Of a stretch of DNA of 55,372 nucleotides, positions 16,174 to 24,026 are shown piece after piece (positions within the stretch are counted from its first letter, which is position 1; each line of letters starts with the position of its first letter). The translations under genes were made by a program, and so were the position numbers. The stretch comes from JBEBVQ01 sp037190845 (GTDB lineage: Bacteria; Bacteroidota; Bacteroidia; Chitinophagales; Chitinophagaceae), in assembly GCA_037190845.1 (NCBI GenBank), contig JBBCJI010000038.1, positions 1-55,372 on the forward strand. The letters are read 5' to 3'. The notes beneath the pieces are model-generated. The model saw nothing but the letters and a program-made list of their open reading frames with translations, was not told where the DNA came from and did not search any database.

Positions 16174-18321
16174 ATGCTCTTCCGGCTGATGTTGCTGGCA
16201 CTGATGCTGTCATTCGCTCCGGCGCGAAGCCAGACGATACGAAAACCAGTCCCCCCGGACCTTACAAAATACAGCAGCGACCAAATTACCGAACAATTGA
16301 ATGCCTGGGTAGATTACTGCAATCTGTTCATCGGAAATGAACCCGGATATGCAGAAGATTATACCGGGCTTACGATTGCTGCCCGGCAGGGATTGGATAT
16401 GACTCCGGAAAATCAGCCCCTCTTTCGCTCCATCTTTCACTACCTGATCGGCGCTGCAAGCACAGATACAGACAGCGCCATATCTCATCTTGAGAAAGCA
16501 TTTACCTGGGGACAGAAGGCCGGATCGCCGGAGAAAACGATCCAGGCAGCATCCCGGTTGCTCACACTACACCTTGAGACAGGCAATAAAGCAGGCACTC
16601 ACCAATACCGGGATGTATTACTGCATACGGCAGACACCGCCGGTGATCTGTCTTTGAAGTCCAAAATTTATGAAGCATTATCAGATTACTACACAGCCAT
16701 CGGATGGTACGAGACCACCCTCGACTACGCATTGAAGAATATTCAGGCAAGAAAACAACTGCTGGAGCAGGACAAAACAGCCAATGCTGCTGCACGTACA
16801 TCATATGGGGTAGCGCTCGGCATAACCGGCGAACTCTTTATGAATATGAACCAGCCTGAAAAAGCGCTGGTGTATTTCAGAAAAGCGCTGCCACTCATTC
16901 AACAATATCAGGCCGCTCATGAAACCATCTGGAAGCACCTGGTATTCATATTCAGCAACGACGGTCAGCACGACAGCGCCCGCCACTACTACCAGATGCT
17001 TGTAAGCTCCGCAGACACCACGCACAACTGGGATGCCCTGGCGTCTGCCAACCTCGGTATGGCATCCGTGGCTATTGATACAGACCGACCCGAAGCCGCT
17101 ACACAGCACCTGAACAATGCCGGATATTATACGCAGAAAATTAAAAGCCCTGTACTGGAACTTCAATTGGCGATGCTGCAATCCAAAGTGCATATCATGC
17201 GCAACGGATATGCATCCGTAGTTTCATTGCTGACACCGATGGCACCTTTTGCACGTGATTATAACATCGTGGATTACCGGGATCTGAATTTCTTACTGGC
17301 ACAGGCACACCAGGGATTACACAATTATAAAGACGCAGCATTTTACTACAAGATCTACGCGACGCTGGCAGATTCCATCGCCAGCCAGAAGGTATCGGAA
17401 ACACTTGCAGAAAAAGAAGCCCGATACCAACACCGACAGCAACTGCAGGATATTGAGCTGCTCAGCAAAAAAAACACCATTCAGCAACTGGAAATCGAAA
17501 ATGCCCGTCGGCATCGTTACCTGTTATCCGGGGCACTGGCCATCTCCGGGGTTATTGCCCTGCTGCTGTACATCATATACCGCAATAAAGAAAAGAACAA
17601 CCAGCTCCTTAATGAAAAGAATGAAGCGTTGTATAAACTGAACACAGCACTGGAAACGGCCAATGAAACAAAGGCAAAATTGTTCGGTATCATCAGCCAT
17701 GACCTGCGTGCGCCCATCAGTAAAATATACCAGTTCCTGCACCTGAAAAAAACAGGCGCCATCAGCAATGAAACGCAACACGAGCAGAAGATGGAACATG
17801 CCACCGGAGCGCTTCTGGAAACCATTGAAGACCTGCTGCTGTGGAGCAAAAGCCAGATGAGCCAGTTTAAGCCGGAGATACATCCCACATCGGTCAGGCA
17901 ATGCCTGGATGAAGCAATGAGCCTGGTCGCCGGGGCCGCAGAAGAAAAGAATCTCGAGGTCAGGATGGATATACCGGAATCATCCCGCTGCAACACCGAT
18001 GAATCCTTTTTCAAGATTATCCTGCGGAATCTGCTGCAGAATGCTTTTAAATACGCGACTAAGCATACGGTCATCCACGTCAGTTGGCGTAATGAAGAAA
18101 AATGCCTGCGTATCACAAACGATACGGAGCAAACAGATGCCGCCACACTCAATGAACATCTCAACCGGTATACGATCCGCAGCGCTCATTCCGGGCTTGG
18201 ATTACAAATGGTAGCTGATCTGGCCAAACAGATAGAGGCCCATATCCGTTTTGAACAGACAAATGTACATGCGCTGACTGTGCTTGTTTACTTTCCGGAA
18301 AAGCATACGTCTATTATTTAA
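16174..18321 (+). CDS. TPR-containing sensor histidine kinase (HisKA type)
   Basis: Membrane kinase of 715 aa. A signal peptide (about 1-19) precedes a periplasmic TPR array (about 75-420). One membrane helix (about 449-469) and a coiled-coil linker lead to HisKA with phospho-acceptor His509 in IISHDLRAPISK. The HATPase domain has the N-box ILRNLLQNAFKYA and the G2-like SGLGLQMVADLA, but the DxGxG (G1) motif is replaced by a shortened stretch near ITNDTEQTD, so ATP binding may be altered. Its genomic partner is probably the LytTR regulator upstream, with the beta-helix cargo between them. The 90-nt gap before the ATG contains CAGGCG...CGCCTG arms followed by TTGCCTTTTT, a possible attenuator or terminator of the preceding gene. 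Confidence 0.9.
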   Translation: MLFRLMLLALMLSFAPARSQTIRKPVPPDLTKYSSDQITEQLNAWVDYCNLFIGNEPGYAEDYTGLTIAARQGLDMTPENQPLFRSIFHYLIGAASTDTDSAISHLEKAFTWGQKAGSPEKTIQAASRLLTLHLETGNKAGTHQYRDVLLHTADTAGDLSLKSKIYEALSDYYTAIGWYETTLDYALKNIQARKQLLEQDKTANAAARTSYGVALGITGELFMNMNQPEKALVYFRKALPLIQQYQAAHETIWKHLVFIFSNDGQHDSARHYYQMLVSSADTTHNWDALASANLGMASVAIDTDRPEAATQHLNNAGYYTQKIKSPVLELQLAMLQSKVHIMRNGYASVVSLLTPMAPFARDYNIVDYRDLNFLLAQAHQGLHNYKDAAFYYKIYATLADSIASQKVSETLAEKEARYQHRQQLQDIELLSKKNTIQQLEIENARRHRYLLSGALAISGVIALLLYIIYRNKEKNNQLLNEKNEALYKLNTALETANETKAKLFGIISHDLRAPISKIYQFLHLKKTGAISNETQHEQKMEHATGALLETIEDLLLWSKSQMSQFKPEIHPTSVRQCLDEAMSLVAGAAEEKNLEVRMDIPESSRCNTDESFFKIILRNLLQNAFKYATKHTVIHVSWRNEEKCLRITNDTEQTDAATLNEHLNRYTIRSAHSGLGLQMVADLAKQIEAHIRFEQTNVHALTVLVYFPEKHTSII

Positions 18322-18376
18322 ATCAGTTGATCGAGTTTCTCCTGCATATGCTTCGCGGCATACAGAACTTTATGTC

Positions 18377-18505
18377 ATGACCGAAACAAATATTCATCCG
18401 CAAAGAAGCCGCGCAAAAAGTATATGGCTGCTGATTGCAGTCGTATGTTTTGTGCTGGCACTGATTCTGATTCTTATAAATATAATACCATTATTACCGG
18501 GATAA
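18377..18505 (+). CDS. Putative 42-aa single-pass membrane protein
   Basis: A short frame starting with the ATG at 18377 encodes a hydrophilic, basic N-terminus (TETNIHPQRSRAKS) followed by one strong hydrophobic segment of about 23 residues (WLLIAVVCFVLALILILINI). It lies between the kinase gene and the lipoprotein gene on the same strand. No family is recognised. Such small proteins can modulate kinases, but here that is only an inference from position; chance coding is possible. Confidence 0.4.
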   Translation: MTETNIHPQRSRAKSIWLLIAVVCFVLALILILINIIPLLPG

Positions 18506-18516
18506 CAGTCGTGATA

Positions 18517-18548
18517 CGTCTGTCTATTGATAAGTATCGTTTGTCTAT
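18517..18548 (+). promoter_or_regulatory. Candidate LytTR/AlgR-type operator upstream of the lipoprotein gene
   Basis: CGTCTGTCTAT (18517-18527) and CGTTTGTCTAT (18538-18548) form a direct repeat with a 21-bp period, the same arrangement and almost the same sequence as 14015-14046. It stands 83 nt upstream of the lipoprotein ATG. Both genes are therefore likely targets of the LytTR regulator at 13248. Confidence 0.7.
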
Positions 18549-18630
18549 TATCCTGCGGCAAATAGCATATGCTTCTGAACTTGGATCCTGAAATCTCAAG
18601 AACATTTTTCACCTGATAAAAACCAGCACC

Positions 18631-19425
18631 ATGAAAAAATCCATGCTTACCAACGGAATCCTCTTCCCGATGCTCTGTCTGAGCATACTGCTCTCCTGCG
18701 CCAAAAAAGACGATCCAAAACCCACAACACAGCAACCCGGCACGGTAACACCGCAGCCTGACCCGCAACCCGATCCCAAGCCGGATGAAAAAGCATGGAT
18801 CGTTGTATACCGTGATGTGACATTGGGAGACCAGGAGAATCTTACCATCGGTCATTTTCTGCAATCGTCAACCGGCACCGTCATTCCGGTGGAGCAGACA
18901 AGTGGAAAGGAAGAAAGTCTTGCTATGATGTTCTTCACTGAATACAGCGCCAACTATGCGGTCCTGACATTCCCGGGCAACGCTACCAGCGCCGCAGCCT
19001 ATGACATATCCTCCAATCGGTTGTTTCAGCAAACGCAGGGCGGATTGAATCAATGGCCGCAAACCAAAATGAATTCCGGAGAGATCACGAGACCACACAA
19101 ATCCGGCAAGGATATGACACTGCAGGAATTCAATGAGCTGGCAGGCAGTAATGACTGGAGTAAATTTGATGCGCTCTTTAAATCCTATAACGGAGGCGCC
19201 ACTGATCTTTCTTTCGTGGCCAACTACCAACATGCCGCAAACGGGGATCTATACATGCTGCAGCTCAACAATACCGTACGTGCATTTATTTACGTAAAGA
19301 ACGTAGTGCCTTCCAGTGCAAACGGCGGCCACATCCGTTTCGATATGATCATCGAAGGACAGGAAGCTTATGTGCCGATGCCCGACGCGGAAGTCGTGCA
19401 GCCGACCAGGCCGGGGAAAGATTAA
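18631..19425 (+). CDS. Putative lipoprotein of unknown function
   Basis: Protein of 264 aa with a type II signal peptide (MKKSMLTNGILFPMLCLSIL, then LSC) giving a lipidated Cys at about residue 23. A Pro/Asp/Gln-rich linker (about 27-52, PQPDPQPDPKPDEK) would hold the globular domain away from the membrane. The rest (about 55-264) matches no family I recognise and has mixed alpha/beta character. It follows a LytTR-like operator and probably belongs to the regulon of the neighbouring regulator and kinase. Confidence 0.75.
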   Translation: MKKSMLTNGILFPMLCLSILLSCAKKDDPKPTTQQPGTVTPQPDPQPDPKPDEKAWIVVYRDVTLGDQENLTIGHFLQSSTGTVIPVEQTSGKEESLAMMFFTEYSANYAVLTFPGNATSAAAYDISSNRLFQQTQGGLNQWPQTKMNSGEITRPHKSGKDMTLQEFNELAGSNDWSKFDALFKSYNGGATDLSFVANYQHAANGDLYMLQLNNTVRAFIYVKNVVPSSANGGHIRFDMIIEGQEAYVPMPDAEVVQPTRPGKD

Positions 19426-19539
19426 GATCACCGGGTGGCATGATTATTTTAGGTGTTATACCAAATTTGACTAGCATTAAGAATCTATCGCTGGATGCTG
19501 AAAAAAGTCAAAAATAACTTAACCACAAAATCGTCAGCT

Positions 19540-19740
19540 ATGAGTACACTAAACGATAAAATCAAAGGTAACTGGAACATTATCAAAGGACATCTGAAGC
19601 AAAAATGGGCTGATCTCACTGATGATGACCTTCTGTATGAAGAAGGTAAAGAAGAAGAGATTGTGGGACGAATCCAAAAAAAGACAGGAGAGACTAAAGA
19701 ATCGATTAATAACTTTATTGACAAACTCAAGTTTGATTAA
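19540..19740 (+). CDS. CsbD family general stress protein
   Basis: Small hydrophilic protein of 66 aa with the CsbD pattern: STLNDKIKGNWNIIKGHLKQ, KWADLTDDDLLYEEGKEEEI, then IVGRIQKKTGETKESI. CsbD proteins are abundant under osmotic, starvation or SigB-type stress, with unclear molecular function. The frame extends upstream to 19495, but the ATG at 19540 gives the standard family N-terminus. A strong terminator follows. Confidence 0.92.
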   Translation: MSTLNDKIKGNWNIIKGHLKQKWADLTDDDLLYEEGKEEEIVGRIQKKTGETKESINNFIDKLKFD

Positions 19741-19756
19741 AAGTCTTACTCCAATT

Positions 19757-19793
19757 AATCCCCCCTTTTACTTGGACCGTAAAAGGGGGGATT
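19757..19793 (+). terminator. Strong rho-independent terminator after csbD-like gene
   Basis: AATCCCCCCTTTTA (19757-19770) pairs perfectly with TAAAAGGGGGGATT (19780-19793) around a 9-nt loop, and a T-run follows directly. It ends the CsbD transcript 16 nt past the stop codon. Confidence 0.9.
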
Positions 19794-19896
19794 TTTATAT
19801 CAGAAGTATCATCCCCTGTTATCACGCTCTTTGGAATGCTCTTCTTCAGCAGGGCTTGGCGGCGGGGGATGTACACCAGAGAAAACACTACATATC

Positions 19897-20496
19897 TCAT
19901 CCTTCAATACGCACACCATTTACCACACACTTAAATGTACGGCGGTGATAGGGGGAGAAACCTTTTTCCTGCACCTGCATTTTATGAAAAGGCGTGGGAT
20001 AGCCTTTATTCTCCTGCCAGTTGTAATGCGGATATTCTTCGTGCAGTAGACACATATGATCGTCGCGGTAGGTCTTGGCCAGTACGCTGGCTGCCGCGAT
20101 GGATGCATATTTGCCATCTCCCTTTACCACACACTGATGCGGGATGCCGAGGTAAGGTGCAAAACGGTTGCCGTCTATCAGCAGCAGGTCGGGACGAATC
20201 GTAAGCGCATCTATCGCCAGATGCATCGCTTTAAACGATGCTTTGAGAATATTGATCCGGTCTATTTCCAGATGATCTACCATCTGCACCGACCAGGCAA
20301 TGGCGGCTTCTTCAATAACAGGACGCAGTAATACACGGTCTTCGTGGCTGAGCTGCTTGCTGTCGTTGAGGAGCGGATGATAAAAATCTTCCGGCAGGAT
20401 GACCGCAGCAGCACATACCGGCCCGGCCAGGCAACCCCGGCCGGCTTCGTCACAACCGGCTTCCCGGTGACCTGCTATGAAAAAAGGTAGCAACAT
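19897..20496 (-). CDS. rnhB: Ribonuclease HII
   Basis: RNase HII of 199 aa, which cuts RNA in RNA-DNA hybrids and removes single misincorporated ribonucleotides. The active-site motif DEAGRG is at about 16-21 (AGCDEAGRGCLAGPV), a further catalytic Asp lies in LLLIDGN (about 108), and AAASVLAKTYRDDHM follows with another acidic pair. A longer frame reaches 20598, but the first 34 codons overlap the upstream gene's 3' end and are Cys/Ser-rich without similarity. The ATG at 20496 gives the normal N-terminus. It lies 28 nt downstream of the PaaZ-like gene on the same strand. Confidence 0.95.
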   Translation of the reverse strand: MLLPFFIAGHREAGCDEAGRGCLAGPVCAAAVILPEDFYHPLLNDSKQLSHEDRVLLRPVIEEAAIAWSVQMVDHLEIDRINILKASFKAMHLAIDALTIRPDLLLIDGNRFAPYLGIPHQCVVKGDGKYASIAAASVLAKTYRDDHMCLLHEEYPHYNWQENKGYPTPFHKMQVQEKGFSPYHRRTFKCVVNGVRIEG

Positions 20497-20524
20497 AAGC
20501 GATACACATGAACAACCAGGAACG

Positions 20525-22576
20525 CTATCCTTCTTTTTTCCGCACCATCGTGAGGATCGTAGCAATGGCGACAGTTTCCCCTGTCTGGTCGTAAACATCC
20601 ACCAGCCATTTCACGATACCCTTCGGCACATCGTCCTCACTGCGTTTTTCCTGATCCGTTTTTTCTTTTACCGTAAAGCGTACACCAATCGTAGTGCCGG
20701 GATACACCGGTTTGGTAAACCGGGCCTCGTCAATACCATAATTCAGCAGCACCGGCCCTTTCCGTGCATCCACAAAAAGACCCGCGGCTTTCGACAACAC
20801 AAAGTATCCGTGTGCCACACGCTGCTCGAAGATGGTACCTTCCAGCGACGTGGCATCCATATGGGCATAGAAGTTGTCACCGCTTACGTTGGCAAAGTTG
20901 GTGATATCGGCTTCCGTAACGGTATGCTTGGCCGTGATGAGTGTATCACCCACATTCAGCTCTTCGAAATGCTTACGGAACGGATGTACTTCCGACTCCG
21001 TCTGGCGGCCGCCCTGCTGATACACATTTGTAATGCGCGACAGCGTAGTAGGCGAGCCCTGGATGGCCGTACGCTGCAGGTAATGCAGCACACCACGCTT
21101 ACCGCCCATTTCCTCACCACCTCCGGCGCGTCCCGGTCCGCCATGCACCAGCAGCGGCATCGGAGAACCGTGACCGGTGCTTTCCTTCGCACAATCGCTG
21201 TTCAACACCACGATACGGCCATGCATACTGGCAGCGCCCAGCACAAATTCTTTTGCTACATCATCATCAGCCGTTATGATAGAACATACCAGCGAACCTT
21301 TACCCATCTTCGCAAGTGTAATAGCATCATCGAGCGTAGCATACGGCATGATCGTGGATACCGGACCAAATGCCTCTATATTATGACAGTCTGTTTTGGT
21401 AAACGGATCATTATTAAAAAATACCAGCGGTGGAATAAACGCACCCTTCTCTTTATCAGCGCCCATTACCTCGAATTTTTCCAGGTTACCGATCACGATC
21501 TCCTGCGACTGAGCCAATTGCTGTACGCGCGCTCTTACTTCTTCTCGCTGCGAAATACCTGCCAGCGGCCCCATACGGACACCTTCTATTGAAGGATCGC
21601 CGATCGTGGTCTGCTGAAGGCGTTTTCCTAAAGCGATCTGCACATCTTCCACACGATCTGCCGGCACAATAATGCGACGCACAGCCGTACATTTCTGCCC
21701 TGCCTTCACTGTGATCTCACGGGCCACTTCTTTTATGAAGATATCAAATTCTGTGCTGCCCGGCTTTACATCCGGCCCCAGTACACAACAATTGAGCGAA
21801 TCAGCTTCAAGATTAAACGGAACCGCTTCCGAAACGATACGCGGATGCGATTTCAGCATTTGCCCCGTAGAGGCAGAGCCTGTAAATGTAACCACATCCC
21901 CGCTTTCGATTGTATCAAGGATACCGCGTGCAGAGCCGCAGATCAGTTGCAGCGATCCTTCCGGCAGGATTCCGGATTTAATGATCTCCTCAAAAACAGC
22001 TTCTGTGAGATAAGACGTAAGGGATGCAGGCTTTACGATGGCTGGCACACCAGCCAGCAGGTTAACGGCTATCTTCTCCAGCATACCCCACACCGGGAAG
22101 TTGAACGCATTGATATGAATGGCAACCCCTTCACGTGGCACCATGATATGATGACCGATGAATGTGCCGTTTTTGGAGAGCTTCGCAGCTTCGCCATCTA
22201 TATAAAAACGCTCGTCGGGAAACTGGCGGCGCAGGCTTGCATTGGCAAACAGGTTGCCGATACCACCTTCAATATCCACCCAGCTATCTGCCCGTGTAGC
22301 ACCGGTAAGGGCGCTGATCTGATAAAAATATTCTTTACGCTCCAGCAGATACATCGCCAGCGCTTTCAACATCCGGCCACGCTCGTGGAATGTCAGCTTA
22401 CGCAAAGCCGGCCCGCCGGTTCTGCGGGCATACTGCATCATCGCGCCGAAATCAAGACCTTCGCTGCCGGCTGTATAAATGGCTTCGCCGGTAATGGCAT
22501 TATATAATGTTTCACTGCTGTTTTTGGCGGTAACCCATTTACCTTCAGCGTAATTCTTCAGTTGTGCAACAGACAT
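20525..22576 (-). CDS. paaZ: PaaZ-type bifunctional aldehyde dehydrogenase / oxepin-CoA hydrolase
   Basis: Fusion protein of 683 aa. The N-terminal aldehyde dehydrogenase domain (about 1-520) has the general base Glu257 (FNLEADSLN) and nucleophile Cys296 (VKAGQKCTAVRRI), one position from the E. coli PaaZ numbering. The C-terminal MaoC-like hydratase domain (about 535-680) has the Asp567/His572 dyad in SGDNFYAHMD. In phenylacetate catabolism PaaZ opens the oxepin-CoA ring and oxidises the resulting semialdehyde. No other paa gene is in the window, so substrates come from other loci or the enzyme serves another ring-cleavage product. A TACATTTG -7 element lies just upstream. Confidence 0.93.
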   Translation of the reverse strand: MSVAQLKNYAEGKWVTAKNSSETLYNAITGEAIYTAGSEGLDFGAMMQYARRTGGPALRKLTFHERGRMLKALAMYLLERKEYFYQISALTGATRADSWVDIEGGIGNLFANASLRRQFPDERFYIDGEAAKLSKNGTFIGHHIMVPREGVAIHINAFNFPVWGMLEKIAVNLLAGVPAIVKPASLTSYLTEAVFEEIIKSGILPEGSLQLICGSARGILDTIESGDVVTFTGSASTGQMLKSHPRIVSEAVPFNLEADSLNCCVLGPDVKPGSTEFDIFIKEVAREITVKAGQKCTAVRRIIVPADRVEDVQIALGKRLQQTTIGDPSIEGVRMGPLAGISQREEVRARVQQLAQSQEIVIGNLEKFEVMGADKEKGAFIPPLVFFNNDPFTKTDCHNIEAFGPVSTIMPYATLDDAITLAKMGKGSLVCSIITADDDVAKEFVLGAASMHGRIVVLNSDCAKESTGHGSPMPLLVHGGPGRAGGGEEMGGKRGVLHYLQRTAIQGSPTTLSRITNVYQQGGRQTESEVHPFRKHFEELNVGDTLITAKHTVTEADITNFANVSGDNFYAHMDATSLEGTIFEQRVAHGYFVLSKAAGLFVDARKGPVLLNYGIDEARFTKPVYPGTTIGVRFTVKEKTDQEKRSEDDVPKGIVKWLVDVYDQTGETVAIATILTMVRKKEG

Positions 22577-22601
22577 GAGCAGAAAAAATTTTTAAGCCTT
22601 G

Positions 22602-22609
22602 CAAATGTA
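22602..22609 (-). promoter_or_regulatory. Candidate -7 element for paaZ
   Basis: Minus-strand TACATTTG matches TAnnTTTG, 26 nt before the ATG. The -33 region lacks a clear TTG. The remaining gap to 22807 is strongly AT-rich. Confidence 0.5.
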
Positions 22610-22781
22610 ACGAGAAAAACCGAGGGCTCTCTTGCCCGGACTTAGGGTATCAATCTGCTAAAAATCACCTTCATTATATATACAGCGCTCACCAAAGCAG
22701 TACTTATTATTTGATTTAATAAATATTATTTATCAAAACATTTTATTTGTTCAATTTCAATGAAAGAATGGCTATTTTTAT

Positions 22782-22789
22782 TATTTTTG
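22782..22789 (+). promoter_or_regulatory. Candidate -7 element for the Bro-N gene
   Basis: TATTTTTG matches TAnnTTTG, 19 nt before the ATG, inside a very AT-rich stretch where chance matches are likely. Confidence 0.35.
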
Positions 22790-22807
22790 TAATTAAGCGT
22801 TGCAATC

Positions 22808-23665
22808 ATGACAAAGCAAAATGCCATAAAAATATTCGAGCACAAGCAGGTACGTACGCTTTGGGACGATGAACAGGAAAAATGGTACTTCTCCGTAGTG
22901 GACGTTATTGCTGTTTTAACGGAAAGCCCTAATCCCCGGAAATATTGGAGTGTGCTTAAAACCCGGTTGAAAAAGGAAGGAAGTGAGTTGGCTACAAATG
23001 GTAGTCAACTGAAAATGCAATCTCCAGATGGCAAATTTTACAAGACAGACGTAGCTGATACAGAACAACTTTTCCGCTTAATACAGTCCGTTCCGTCTCC
23101 CAAAGCGGAACCTTTTAAACTGTGGTTAGCAAAAACTGGGAGAGAACGCATTGACGAAATTGAAGATCCTGAAATCGGTATAGACAGGCTGATGGAAACC
23201 TATCTGAAAAAGGGGTACAGCAAAGAATGGATCCATCAACGCCTGAAGAGCATCGAAGTCCGCAAAGACCTTACTGATGAATGGGAAAAAAGAGGGGTGA
23301 AAAAAGGGCATGAATATGCTATTCTAACCGATGAAATAACCAAAGCCTGGAGCGAGTTTTCCGTTAAGGATTACAAAAAACATAAAGGACTGAAAAAGGA
23401 AAATCTCCGGGACAATATGACAAACCTGGAGTTAGTGCTTAATATGCTTGCGGAAGCGACCACTACTGAAATCAGCAAAGAGAAAAAACCTGAAAATTTT
23501 TCTGAAAGCAAAGAAATTGCCAATCAGGGAGGCACGATAGCCGGAAACACCCGTAAGGCTATTGAAGCAAAGACGGGTAAAAAAGTAGTAACACCGTTAA
23601 ATGCAAAAACAGCTTTAAAAAGCCAGCCCGAACAAATAGAAAAGAAAAAATCCAAAGACAAATAG
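22808..23665 (+). CDS. Bro-N domain protein (phage antirepressor / DinD-like)
   Basis: Protein of 285 aa. The N-terminal Bro-N domain (about 8-115) shows IFEHKQVRTLWDDEQEKWYFSVV, DVIAVLTESPNPRKYWSVLK, and PSPKAEPFKLWLAKTGRERI. The middle part (about 120-225) contains MTNLELVLNMLAEATTTEI, similar to the DinD/antirepressor C-terminal region. The tail is Lys-rich. Such proteins act in phage or mobile-element regulation and DNA-damage response; the actual role here is unknown. The gene and its upstream region are clearly richer in A/T than neighbours, suggesting horizontal acquisition. No phage structural or integrase genes adjoin it. Confidence 0.88.
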   Translation: MTKQNAIKIFEHKQVRTLWDDEQEKWYFSVVDVIAVLTESPNPRKYWSVLKTRLKKEGSELATNGSQLKMQSPDGKFYKTDVADTEQLFRLIQSVPSPKAEPFKLWLAKTGRERIDEIEDPEIGIDRLMETYLKKGYSKEWIHQRLKSIEVRKDLTDEWEKRGVKKGHEYAILTDEITKAWSEFSVKDYKKHKGLKKENLRDNMTNLELVLNMLAEATTTEISKEKKPENFSESKEIANQGGTIAGNTRKAIEAKTGKKVVTPLNAKTALKSQPEQIEKKKSKDK

Positions 23666-23699
23666 CCTGCACTGAAAAGGCCGGTCTTATATTTACCCT

Positions 23700-24020
23700 A
23701 TGAATTATGAATGGCATCCGGCCGGACCGGTGCAAAGTTTTTCTGAAACGGAGATCCGCGAGCAGGAAGTGAGTGGTAAGCGTATCGCCTTCCTGCGTAA
23801 AGGTACAGCCGTCTATGCCTTCGCAGCCATCTGCCCGCACGGCGGCGCACGGTTTTGTGACGGGTGGACGGATTATGCCGGCCGTATTGTATGCCCGCTC
23901 CACAAATACAAATTCAACCCGGCCAATGGATATAATACAAGTGGTGAAGGATATAAACTAAAAACTTACCCGGTTGAGATAAAAGAAGACATTGTATACA
24001 TTGGACTGATCAACAACTAA
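23700..24020 (+). CDS. Rieske [2Fe-2S] ferredoxin-like protein
   Basis: Small protein of 106 aa with both Rieske cluster motifs: CPH (Cys45, His47) and CPLH (Cys65, His68), spaced as in Rieske ferredoxins. The cluster loop reads HGGARFCDG. It lacks a signal peptide or membrane helix, so it is a soluble electron carrier or small-subunit-like protein, resembling NirD-type ferredoxins. The next gene starts 6 nt after its stop, so the two share an operon, although no functional link to peptidoglycan recycling is known. Confidence 0.92.
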   Translation: MNYEWHPAGPVQSFSETEIREQEVSGKRIAFLRKGTAVYAFAAICPHGGARFCDGWTDYAGRIVCPLHKYKFNPANGYNTSGEGYKLKTYPVEIKEDIVYIGLINN

Positions 24021-24026
24021 ACTAAA

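Noticed and set aside
20477..21592. Long plus-strand open frame (about 370 codons) inside paaZ
   Set aside because: It is the antisense shadow of the PaaZ gene; its His/Arg/Thr-rich translation has no domain, and the minus-strand product is a complete recognised enzyme.
22610..23665. Prophage around the Bro-N gene
   Set aside because: No integrase, capsid, tail, lysis or att-like repeats adjoin it; the following genes are ordinary metabolic genes.
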